Assembly: GCA_903907615.1 (NCBI GenBank)
Contig: CAIVOR010000185.1
Coordinates: 1 to 18,199, forward strand
DNA from: an uncultured Microbacteriaceae bacterium
GTDB lineage: Bacteria > Actinomycetota > Actinomycetes > Actinomycetales > Microbacteriaceae
Direction: 5' to 3'
DNA length: 18,199 nt
A model generated the notes under the pieces. It worked only from the letters and a program-made list of their open reading frames with translations. It was not told the DNA's origin and did no database searches. Below, piece by piece: positions 1-6,111 of this stretch. The first letter of the stretch is position 1. Every line of letters begins with the position of its first letter. Both the position numbers and the translations under genes were made by a program.

Positions 1-593
1 AAATAGGCGAGCGCGTCGTGATTCGTCACGAGGATGCGCTTCGCCGCAGGCACCGTCGCAAATGCTTGGGTGGCCCACTCATCGAGCAGACCGAGTTGTG
101 CCTCATATGCCGAACCATTCGCGGCAAACGCCGCGCGCATGTCGGGTCGCGCACTCTGCAATCCGGCGACAATGTTGGCGACCATGATGCGCGCATTGCG
201 GGGAGACGTCCACACATGCGGGTCGTCATCACTCAGTGAAACACCCGCCGAGGCGACAATCAGTGTTCCGCCAAATCCGCTGGCATCCTCGAAGCTTGTG
301 AGCCACTGTTCGAGCCCGAGGCCATTCGAGACAAGTGCATTGGCTTCTCCCGCGGCCACGAGGTCGCGTGCCGACGGATCGAAACTGTGCGCCGACTGGT
401 TGGGCCGAATGAGCGCCGTCACGATGCCCTCCTCGCCCGCTACGGCTCGCGAAAAATCGGCAAGCTGAGTTGTCGTGGCGACGATACGAATCGGTCCGGT
501 CTGAGCCGGCGTGTTGGTGACAGAGCATCCGGCGAGCGCAACGGTAAGACCGGCCAGGATGGCCAGCGCCGCACGTCGAAGGGATGTTCTCAC
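1..593 (-). CDS. Metal (Zn/Mn) ABC transporter substrate-binding lipoprotein, C-terminus cut by window edge
   Basis: Cluster 9 solute-binding lipoprotein of the ZnuA/AdcA/PsaA type. It captures Zn(II) or Mn(II) outside the membrane for an ABC permease. Reading the minus strand from a GTG at 593 gives 197 complete codons, open to the left edge. Residues 1-23 form a lipoprotein signal with basic MRTSLRR, a hydrophobic core and lipobox VALAGC (Cys23). Three family metal-ligand regions are visible: NQSAHSFDPSARD (His69), DDDPHVWTSP (His126) and VTNHDALAYF (His192). The fourth ligand would lie beyond the edge. The His-rich loop of many ZnuA proteins is absent, so specificity cannot be read from the protein; the Zur-like operator upstream favours zinc. 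An in-frame ATG at 623 lies inside that operator, and the GTG sits exactly where a leaderless transcript would begin, so GTG is preferred. ATPase and permease genes are expected beyond the left edge. Confidence 0.88.
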   Translation of the reverse strand, partial: MRTSLRRAALAILAGLTVALAGCSVTNTPAQTGPIRIVATTTQLADFSRAVAGEEGIVTALIRPNQSAHSFDPSARDLVAAGEANALVSNGLGLEQWLTSFEDASGFGGTLIVASAGVSLSDDDPHVWTSPRNARIMVANIVAGLQSARPDMRAAFAANGSAYEAQLGLLDEWATQAFATVPAAKRILVTNHDALAY

Positions 594-599
594 TGTCCG

Positions 600-629
600 A
601 CCATATTTCTTATTGAGAACCATTGTCAA
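600..629 (-). promoter_or_regulatory. Leaderless sigma70-type promoter of the metal-binding lipoprotein gene
   Basis: On the minus strand TTGACA (629-624), an 18-bp spacer and TATGGT (605-600) are followed by six bases and then the GTG at 593. The predicted first transcribed base is therefore the G of the start codon, giving a leaderless mRNA. No Shine-Dalgarno sequence precedes this GTG. The -35 hexamer is perfect and lies inside the Zur-like palindrome. Confidence 0.65.
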
Positions 630-630
630 T
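612..630. promoter_or_regulatory. Zur-like inverted-repeat operator
   Basis: The 19-bp sequence ATTGAGAACCATTGTCAAT is an imperfect palindrome (ATTGAnAAnnnTTnTCAAT). It resembles the AT-rich TGAnAATnATTnTCA operators bound by the Fur-family zinc regulator Zur in actinobacteria, with one mismatch to that recalled consensus. It covers the -35 element of the metal-binding lipoprotein gene, the expected position for zinc-dependent repression. It also lies about 33-51 bp upstream of the divergent trhO start. The palindrome is seen directly; the identity of the regulator is inferred. Confidence 0.7.
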
Positions 631-650
631 ACGGCCGTCGGGGTGGGGCG

Positions 651-656
651 TAACAT
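651..656 (+). promoter_or_regulatory. Candidate -10 element for leaderless trhO transcript
   Basis: TAACAT is followed by six bases and then the GTG start of trhO at 663, the spacing expected if transcription begins at the start codon. There is no good Shine-Dalgarno and no clear -35 hexamer. The call rests on the -10 match and on the same arrangement at several other genes in the window. Confidence 0.45.
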
Positions 657-662
657 CGAGCT

Positions 663-1574
663 GTGGCTGTTCCCAAAGTGCTCCTGTACTACGCCTTCAC
701 GCCGCTGGCGGATCCTGAGGCCGTGCGCTTGTGGCAGCGCGACCTGTGTCGCTCACTCGACCTGCGCGGGCGCATCCTGATTTCTCGGCACGGCATTAAC
801 GGCACGGTCGGCGGCGAACTGCGCAACGTCAAGCGCTACCTGCGCACCACGCGCGAATACGCGGGCTTCGCCCACCTCGATGCTAAATGGAGCGAAGGCT
901 CGCCTCTCGACCCACAGGGGCTCAGCACAGACTTCCCCAAACTGAGCGTGAAGGTGCGCGACGAGATCGTGAGTTTTGGCGTACCCGACGAAATTGCCGT
1001 GACCGACTCCGGAATTGTGGGCGGTGCCACAAAACTCAGCCCGCCCGAACTCGACGCCCTGGTGGCCGAGCGCGACGTGGTCTTCTTCGACGGGCGCAAC
1101 GCCTTCGAGGCCCAGATTGGCCGGTTTCGTGATGCGATCATCCCGGATGTGCGCAACACGCGCGACTTCGTGGCCGAATTGGAGAGTGGCAAATACGACC
1201 ACCTCAAGGACAAGCCCGTGGTCACCTACTGCACGGGCGGGATTCGCTGCGAGGTGCTCACGCCCCTCATGAAAGCCCGAGGATTCTCCGAGGTCTATCA
1301 ACTCGACGGCGGCATTGTTCGCTACGGCGAATACGCGGGCAACGCGGGGCTCTGGGACGGATCGCTCTACGTCTTCGACGGACGCATCTCGATGGATTTC
1401 GCTCCGGACACTGTTCAGCTCGGAACGTGCACGATCTGTGGCAGCGCCACCAACCACATGGTCAACTGCCACGAGACGTCGTGCCGCGAGCAACTGGTGT
1501 GTTGCGATGACTGCACGCAAACGACGAGGGCCGGGTGCCTATCTCATCCCGCCCTCGTCGTGAGTTCTCGCTAG
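663..1574 (+). CDS. trhO: tRNA uridine(34) hydroxylase TrhO (rhodanese family)
   Basis: TrhO (formerly YceA) uses molecular oxygen to hydroxylate U34 in the wobble position of certain tRNAs, the first step of 5-methoxyuridine-type modification. The 303-residue protein has the family layout. An N-terminal ferredoxin-like domain begins PKVLLYYAFTPL and contains the RILISRHGINGTVGG stretch. A central rhodanese domain carries the active-site loop CTGGIRCE with catalytic Cys190. A Cys-rich C-terminal tail (about 255-295, with CTICG, CHETSC and CCDDC) is typical of the family and may bind metal. The GTG start gives the usual N-terminus. The gene is divergent from the metal-binding lipoprotein gene and convergent with the next gene, with only 29 bp between the stops. 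Length is close to the family norm and no key motif is missing. Confidence 0.93.
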   Translation: MAVPKVLLYYAFTPLADPEAVRLWQRDLCRSLDLRGRILISRHGINGTVGGELRNVKRYLRTTREYAGFAHLDAKWSEGSPLDPQGLSTDFPKLSVKVRDEIVSFGVPDEIAVTDSGIVGGATKLSPPELDALVAERDVVFFDGRNAFEAQIGRFRDAIIPDVRNTRDFVAELESGKYDHLKDKPVVTYCTGGIRCEVLTPLMKARGFSEVYQLDGGIVRYGEYAGNAGLWDGSLYVFDGRISMDFAPDTVQLGTCTICGSATNHMVNCHETSCREQLVCCDDCTQTTRAGCLSHPALVVSSR

Positions 1575-1603
1575 CTCAATTCTGCAAGCCGCAAGGTATG
1601 CGC

Positions 1604-2893
1604 CTAGGCGTTCCGGCGGCGGCGGAACAGCAGGATTACCGCACCGGCGAGCAGCAGGCTGACACCACCAAGCGTGGTTGCCGTCAGCGCGGACGCGCTC
1701 ATGCCCGTGTCCGGCAGGCCCTCGGCGGTCAGGTTGAACGTGAAGTAGACGGGGTGATCGCCGATTGTGTCCGTGAGGGCAAGAAGAAGTGCCGGATGGT
1801 ACAGGACCACCTCAGGCGTGAAGCTGCCCGTCTCGGTTGGCGTGCCGCTGAGCGTGAGGCTCAGATCGCCCGTGGTCTCGTCCTGGACAAACGTTCCGGT
1901 GACGCCAGCGGGAAGACCACTGACCTTGCCGTCGGTCCAGACAACGCTGCCGTCGTTGAGGTAACCCACGGTGGCTACGGCGTCACCGGTGACCACGGGC
2001 AACGACTTTTCTGCGCCGCCGTATGACGCGTCGGCAATTGAGAAGTCATTACCGAATGTTTTGGTCTGTTCGCCAAACGCGTCAGACAGGGGGCCGCCCG
2101 TTACGTCCTCCGCGTGAGAATAGGCCAGCTGGAAGCCGCCGAGGGGGTTGTAGTCGAAGGCGCCCACAATGATGTCAAATGTGGCTCCACCCTGAACATA
2201 GGCCAAGATGTTCTCGTTTCCATTGGCGACCTCCCAACCCTGCTGAATCGCACCGCCCATGGGAACCATAAGCTGATAAACCCCCACGGAGTCACCGACG
2301 TAGCCGGCGCTGGGGTAGTCGGCGGTGACGTCACAATCAGAGTCAGATCCGTCATACAGGTCGGTCGTGATAAAGGTGTCATCAATGGTGAAGTCGTAGC
2401 AGACAGAGTCATTCGCGCCCGACGCACCTTCAACGTTAATTTGGACGAGGGCAATGTTGCCCGTTGTCGCAACGGCGTAGGAGTACTTCACGTAATTACC
2501 GTCGAACGTCACGGTGAGATTGACGGTGATGTCGATGGTGTCGATGGTGACCGTCTGGTGCCCCGACCAGGTGCTCACGCCGCCGTTGTCAAGTCCGCTG
2601 GAATCCTCAACCCAGTTAGTGAGAGCGGTCTCGCCGCCCCCTTCGTACCAAGCGTATGTGTCAAAGTAGGTGTCGAAAATGTCGCCGGTCCACCCCTCGA
2701 TGCCAAAGGTGTTGTCGAAGTAGTAGGCGTCGGAGATGTTTGCCGATCCGCTATTGAAAGCTTGCCAATCCATGGTCTGGGTAACAACCGAGTCGTCGTA
2801 GGCAAAGGCGGGGGCAGCCGAGATGGCCGCCGACCCCACGCCCAGTGCGAGTGCGCTCGAGGCTGCAATGAGCCCCTTGGCCAGTTTGTTCAT
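1604..2893 (-). CDS. LPDTG cell-wall-anchored surface protein with putative Ig-like domain
   Basis: A 429-residue exported protein anchored to peptidoglycan by sortase. Residues 1-31 are a Sec signal peptide (basic MNKLAKG, hydrophobic core, AFA-type cleavage site). The C-terminus has the sorting signal LPDTG at 393-397, a hydrophobic membrane segment and the charged tail FRRRRNA. The body is acidic, rich in Gly, Asp, Thr and aromatic residues, and poor in Lys, as in an extracellular beta-sandwich protein. Two Cys in the middle (SVCYDF, SDCDV) could form a disulfide. The segment just before LPDTG (about 300-390, containing SGLPAGVTGTF and LTLSGTPTETGSF) resembles putative-Ig (He_PIG-like) repeats. 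I do not recognise the large N-terminal region, and ligand and function are unknown. A possible ribosome site GAAGGG lies 11 bases before the ATG. No sortase gene is in the window. Confidence 0.85.
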   Translation of the reverse strand: MNKLAKGLIAASSALALGVGSAAISAAPAFAYDDSVVTQTMDWQAFNSGSANISDAYYFDNTFGIEGWTGDIFDTYFDTYAWYEGGGETALTNWVEDSSGLDNGGVSTWSGHQTVTIDTIDITVNLTVTFDGNYVKYSYAVATTGNIALVQINVEGASGANDSVCYDFTIDDTFITTDLYDGSDSDCDVTADYPSAGYVGDSVGVYQLMVPMGGAIQQGWEVANGNENILAYVQGGATFDIIVGAFDYNPLGGFQLAYSHAEDVTGGPLSDAFGEQTKTFGNDFSIADASYGGAEKSLPVVTGDAVATVGYLNDGSVVWTDGKVSGLPAGVTGTFVQDETTGDLSLTLSGTPTETGSFTPEVVLYHPALLLALTDTIGDHPVYFTFNLTAEGLPDTGMSASALTATTLGGVSLLLAGAVILLFRRRRNA

Positions 2894-2923
2894 GAGAAAT
2901 GATGCCCTTCGTCAGCTCTTGCG

Positions 2924-2936
2924 AATGTTGAACATT
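2924..2936. repeat. 13-bp palindrome upstream of LPDTG protein gene
   Basis: AATGTTGAACATT is a perfect inverted repeat (6-bp arms, one central base) centred about 37 bp upstream of the surface-protein ATG, within the 140-bp hemD/surface-protein gap. It could be a regulator half-site pair in the 5' leader or promoter. It is too short to be a terminator and has no neighbouring copy. Functional meaning is inferred only. Confidence 0.35.
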
Positions 2937-3033
2937 GCACGTGCGACCGGGGGGCAGCTACTCGTCATTCCGACAGTACGCCCAAAGCAAGGCTTAAACA
3001 ATGTCTGCGCGCGCCGTCCTGCGCGCTTCTGGG

Positions 3034-3819
3034 CTAGGCAGACGCGAGCGCGTACTCGATGAGCAGGTCGACTAGGGCGTCGATGTCCTGCTCCTCGGCA
3101 ATCACGTCAATGCGTACGCCGTGAGTGCGGGCGTCGCGGGCGGTGCGCGGTCCCATGGCTGCAGTGAGCGTGATGTCCGGGATTGGACCGAACTGATAGG
3201 CAATCTGCTCCGCGACGGTGCCCGAGGTCACGAGGAGAATGTCGAACTCTCCGTCTTTCACGTCCTCGACAATTTCGGGATCCACTTCAATGCCAACGGT
3301 GCGATAGGCCACCACAGATTGAACATCGTGTCCGATGCGGCGCAGACCGTCGGTGAGAATCGGGATGGACTGCTCTGAACGGATCGTGAGCACCTTGAGG
3401 GGGATGACTCCTCCGGTGGCCTCGGCCCACTGCTCGAGCATGGCCTGGACGGTGTTCTCTTCGACCGGCACGAGGTCGGCGCGATAGCCGGCAGCGGCCA
3501 GCGCTGCCGCCGTGGTCTCGCCCACCGCAGCGACCTTGGTGGCCGAGGGGATGATGGCGCGATAGGCCGCGACAACGTCAACCGTGGTGGCGCTCGAGAA
3601 CGTTACGACGTCGAAGGAACCCGCGGCGAGCTGATTGAGCGCCGTCTGCAACTCCTCGGAGTTTTCGGTCACGACGTAATTGGTCATGGGAGCGATGACA
3701 GTGGAGGCTCCCTGCGCGCGCAGCGCGGAGGCGACCTGGTCACCCCACGGGCCGCCGCGAGGAATAAGGATGCGTTGCCCGCCCAGGGGTCGGGTTTCGA
3801 TTGGTGCAGTGATGGCCAT
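3034..3819 (-). CDS. hemD: Uroporphyrinogen-III synthase
   Basis: HemD closes hydroxymethylbilane to uroporphyrinogen III with inversion of ring D, the branch point for heme, siroheme and corrinoids. It is a cytosolic enzyme. The 261-residue protein has the two-lobed pattern of this poorly conserved family: RILIPRGGPWGD near the start, VTFSSATTVDVV and AAVGETTAAALAAAGY in the first half, LLVTSGTVAEQI, then AAMGPRTARDARTHGV leading to the final ALVDLLIEYAL helix. I chose the ATG at 3819 (MAITAPIETRP) over an in-frame start at 3870, because the extra 17 residues are not HemD-like and GAGAG lies before the shorter start. No other recognised heme-pathway gene is adjacent except the degenerate oxidase-like gene upstream of the membrane trio, so this is a scattered rather than a clustered heme locus. 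Confidence 0.88.
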   Translation of the reverse strand: MAITAPIETRPLGGQRILIPRGGPWGDQVASALRAQGASTVIAPMTNYVVTENSEELQTALNQLAAGSFDVVTFSSATTVDVVAAYRAIIPSATKVAAVGETTAAALAAAGYRADLVPVEENTVQAMLEQWAEATGGVIPLKVLTIRSEQSIPILTDGLRRIGHDVQSVVAYRTVGIEVDPEIVEDVKDGEFDILLVTSGTVAEQIAYQFGPIPDITLTAAMGPRTARDARTHGVRIDVIAEEQDIDALVDLLIEYALASA

Positions 3820-3942
3820 TAGTGTCTCTCGTCTCAAAGACGGGCCGCACAGAGGTGACCCGTCGCACAAGGGGAATGCACCGTGGGGGCATGAGGACGT
3901 TACCGGCCCGCACGGGGTGTCATCATTGACGAGTCAGCGAGA
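3820..3942. other. Gap between DUF3618 gene and hemD, no gene seen
   Basis: This 123-bp gap holds a weak hairpin at the DUF3618 stop codon (AGCGA/TCGCT arms, 5 bp, no T-run) and a separate 6-bp inverted repeat GACGGG/CCCGTC at 3839-3864. I see no convincing promoter. hemD may be read through from the upstream membrane operon or have a promoter I cannot recognise. Confidence 0.4.
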
Positions 3943-4248
3943 TTATCGCTTTGACGTGATTTTAACCACGAGATAGGCCGTTGCGCCAATCGCGGCGACC
4001 ACGCCCACGGCAATTCCTGCCAAAAGCACAGGGTTTTCTTGGCGCAGGGTCTGCACGCGACGCCCAAATTTGCGTGAGGCCTTGCCCAGTTGCTTGGGCA
4101 CATTCACTTTGTCCTCGAGGGCGTCCAAGGTCGAGGCCAGCTGAGCGCGCGTCTGTGCGCGGTGGGCGCGCAGTTGTTCGAGCTTCATGGTCGAGACATC
4201 GGTGCGAACGGGCGCGTTGGTTCGCGAACTATTTGGTGTTGTGGTCAA
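3943..4248 (-). CDS. DUF3618 membrane protein
   Basis: A 101-residue protein with a DUF3618-type N-terminal region (LEQLRAHRAQTRAQLASTLDALEDKVN) followed by a basic stretch and one C-terminal transmembrane helix (about 74-96, VLLAGIAVGVVAAIGATAYLVV). The family is common in actinobacteria and often found beside YtxH-like and Holin-X genes; its function is not established. The start is TTG at 4248. A strong GGGAGGG ribosome site about 5-6 bases upstream supports it over the internal ATG at residue 21. The first 20 bases overlap the end of the Holin-X gene in another frame, so translation is probably coupled. Confidence 0.8.
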   Translation of the reverse strand: MTTTPNSSRTNAPVRTDVSTMKLEQLRAHRAQTRAQLASTLDALEDKVNVPKQLGKASRKFGRRVQTLRQENPVLLAGIAVGVVAAIGATAYLVVKITSKR

Positions 4249-4666
4249 AACGACCCTCCCCCCTCAGTGCGTGCGCGTCTTCAATGATCGCGTCAAAGGT
4301 CTCGGTTGGCAGTGGCGGGTTGCCCTTCTTGAACGTGGAAACGCCCACGGCGAGAAGCACAATCATGAGGATGAGGAGAGCCCCCGAAACAACAAGAGCG
4401 GACAACCAGGCGGGCATCACCAACGCCAGGCCCAAAATAGCCGCGGTAATGAGCGTGCCCATCAGAAAGAGACCGAGGGTGGCGGCAATGGACAGAAGAA
4501 GTGCGCCGACACCCAGCTTCTTGAGCTTGCGGCCCATTTCCCGCTTGAGTTCTTCAAACTCGATGCGGACGAGCTCAAGCAGGGTGGCAGGGAGCTCGCG
4601 CAGCAGCATAAAGAGCGAGCGCGGATCTTCACGCTCGGACGAACGAGGGGGCGTGTTTGCTGACAC
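4229..4666 (-). CDS. Actinobacterial Holin-X family (phage holin superfamily III-like) membrane protein
   Basis: A 145-residue protein with an amphipathic N-terminal helix (LPATLLELVRIEFEELKREMG), two long transmembrane helices (about 50-80 and 85-112) and a short polar tail. This matches the putative Actinobacterial Holin-X family, which is chromosomal and not evidence of a prophage. Its role is unknown; a function in membrane or envelope integrity is often suggested. The start is GTG at 4666, directly after the TAA of the YtxH-like gene, with GGGAG five bases upstream. It overlaps the next gene by 20 bases. It is the middle gene of a tight three-gene operon. Confidence 0.83.
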   Translation of the reverse strand: MSANTPPRSSEREDPRSLFMLLRELPATLLELVRIEFEELKREMGRKLKKLGVGALLLSIAATLGLFLMGTLITAAILGLALVMPAWLSALVVSGALLILMIVLLAVGVSTFKKGNPPLPTETFDAIIEDAHALRGEGRFDHNTK

Positions 4667-5077
4667 TTAGGCTCCCGGCTTGGCTTTCGGCTTGGCCGCC
4701 GACGTGCGCGGCTTCGCAGTGGCGCGCGCCGCGGCAGCGGCGTCCGGCTTGATTGTGGTGATGGGTCCGGTCATGGGAGAGGTTCCGCGCACGGCGGGTT
4801 CCGCCGTGGGTCGAACGGGCGAGGAAACTGCCTTGCTACGCGTTGCCGGAGCCTGCTCGCCAGCAACCTGGGCAATGACCTTGCGGGCTTGAGCGACGGC
4901 CTTGTCGGCAACGTCGGCCACGGCATCCTGAGCTTGTCCGGCGGCCCACTGAACGGGTTCGGACTCCCACACGTTCTTTGCGGCCAGCTTGATCTGCTCG
5001 TAACGCTGGCGGCCGGCTCGCGTACCGAGCACGTAACCCACGGCCAGACCGGCGACAAAGAGAAGTTTGCCCCTCAT
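4667..5077 (-). CDS. YtxH-like membrane-anchored protein
   Basis: A 136-residue protein. The N-terminal hydrophobic segment with Gly pattern (LLFVAGLAVGYVLGTRAGRQRYEQIK, residues about 5-30) is the hallmark of the YtxH/gas-vesicle-like family. It is followed by a helical stretch with Ala, Val and Gln (QAQDAVADVADKAVAQARKVIAQVAG) and a basic Ala/Pro/Lys-rich tail ending KPKAKPGA, which could contact DNA, cell wall or acidic lipid. Function is not known; relatives are stress-induced in firmicutes. A GGAG ribosome site lies six bases before the ATG. It is the first gene of the operon with the Holin-X and DUF3618 genes. Confidence 0.78.
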   Translation of the reverse strand: MRGKLLFVAGLAVGYVLGTRAGRQRYEQIKLAAKNVWESEPVQWAAGQAQDAVADVADKAVAQARKVIAQVAGEQAPATRSKAVSSPVRPTAEPAVRGTSPMTGPITTIKPDAAAAARATAKPRTSAAKPKAKPGA

Positions 5078-5105
5078 TGGAGACTCCCATCGAATATTCC
5101 CAGAA

Positions 5106-5117
5106 GCGCATATGCGC
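5106..5117. repeat. 12-bp perfect palindrome upstream of the YtxH-like gene
   Basis: GCGCATATGCGC is a perfect 12-bp palindrome in the 52-bp gap upstream of the YtxH-like gene, 28 bp before its start codon. It could be an operator for the membrane operon. It is a single site with no run of T, so it is not a terminator. Confidence 0.35.
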
Positions 5118-5129
5118 CCTGCGACAAGC

Positions 5130-6062
5130 CTAGCCCCCTAGGTCGACGGGGCCTACCGGCGGTTTTTCAGCGTGAGACAGCAGTGCTTGGCGAACCTGAG
5201 CGGCCACCTGACGCGACGCGACGATGGCGGCGGACAGGCTCGGCGCGCGATTGTGAATGCCCACAATCCCCGTCGGAAGCAGGTGGGTCGAGAACTCTTC
5301 GGTCATTTCACGGGTTGCCAAGAGTGACCCGGCTGTGAGTGCCGTGCTTCGTCCGTCGGTCGCCGTGAAGGTGACCATCACGTCATCGGCTGGCTTTCCC
5401 GCTGTCACCGCAACCTCCGTGACGCCATGGCGCGTGACGGCAAAGTAATCCAGGCGTTCGCGCAGCGCGGCCCACAGGGCCTGCATCCCGTCGTCGACAG
5501 TAACGGCCTGCACCACCGTTGGGTCGGCGGCCATCATTTCAATCACGCCGAGGGTGAGCGAGCCCACGCGCGTCGTCGCCTCGCCAAGCCCCGGAATCAG
5601 GTCGACGACATCGACGTCCCCGGTGAGGCCAAGGTCGCTGACCAGGCGCGGCTGCACAAGGAGTCGGAGAGCGCGAGCGCCCAGACGACGGCGCACGAGT
5701 CGGAGCAGGCTGCGCTCGTTGCCCACACTCATGATGGGCATCAGGCGGTCGAGATAGATGCGCCATGCTCCGCGCCACCCGAGCACGTCACGAACGGCCA
5801 CTGAGAACGGATTGGCCGGAATGCCGTAAATGTTCTCGGTCCCCGGCTCGGGAGTGTGCGCCGTTGTGCTGACGCCAAGATCGGCACAGAGAGCGCCGAC
5901 GATACCTCCCGCGTTGCTCTGTGTCTCACAAAGAGGCGAATCCGGAAGTTCCAGCACGACGACGCGCAGCCCGATGCGTGCGCACTCCCAGGCCGCCACA
6001 AGGGCGGCGGGATTCGACGACACCACGGCGACATCGAAACGTTCGAGAGATTTCTTGGGCAT
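5130..6062 (-). CDS. Degenerate protoporphyrinogen/coproporphyrinogen oxidase-like protein
   Basis: A 310-residue protein whose layout recalls HemY/HemG-type flavin amine-oxidase-fold enzymes, but shorter than their usual 450-500 residues. The N-terminus (FDVAVVSSNPAALVAAWECARIGLRVVVLE) aligns with the FAD-binding beta-alpha-beta fold, yet the GxGxxG glycines are replaced by SSNPAA. Later segments keep family flavour: NPFSVAVRDVLGWRGAWRIYLDRLMP, then LVQPRLVSDLG, then DDGMQALWAALRERL. The usual C-terminal FAD-contacting motif is not evident. FAD binding is therefore doubtful; it may be a non-catalytic paralogue or a repurposed enzyme. An AGGA ribosome site lies six bases before the ATG, and the gene follows glyS by 49 bp. 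A decaying gene is possible, but the frame is intact for the full length. Confidence 0.55.
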   Translation of the reverse strand: MPKKSLERFDVAVVSSNPAALVAAWECARIGLRVVVLELPDSPLCETQSNAGGIVGALCADLGVSTTAHTPEPGTENIYGIPANPFSVAVRDVLGWRGAWRIYLDRLMPIMSVGNERSLLRLVRRRLGARALRLLVQPRLVSDLGLTGDVDVVDLIPGLGEATTRVGSLTLGVIEMMAADPTVVQAVTVDDGMQALWAALRERLDYFAVTRHGVTEVAVTAGKPADDVMVTFTATDGRSTALTAGSLLATREMTEEFSTHLLPTGIVGIHNRAPSLSAAIVASRQVAAQVRQALLSHAEKPPVGPVDLGG

Positions 6063-6111
6063 GGACGATCCTGCGTCTGACGTTTTTCGGCGACTCGGCT
6101 CGCGCCCGTAC

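Noticed and set aside
753..1520. 255-codon minus-strand frame opposite trhO
   Set aside because: Shadow of trhO; the plus strand has all family motifs.
2114..2902. 262-codon plus-strand frame opposite the first LPDTG gene
   Set aside because: Shadow; Val/Gly-rich and without signal or domain, while the minus-strand reading has a complete signal peptide and sorting signal.
3003..3028. GCGCGC repeat pair after hemD as a terminator
   Set aside because: Short low-complexity arms and no clean T-run; could act as a weak hairpin but not supported enough to list.
3839..3864. Inverted repeat GACGGG/CCCGTC before hemD as an operator or attenuator
   Set aside because: Six-base arms with a 14-base loop are common by chance in GC-rich DNA and no supporting promoter signal was found.
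4229..4666. Holin-like gene as evidence of a prophage
   Set aside because: The family is chromosomal in actinobacteria and no other phage gene is nearby.
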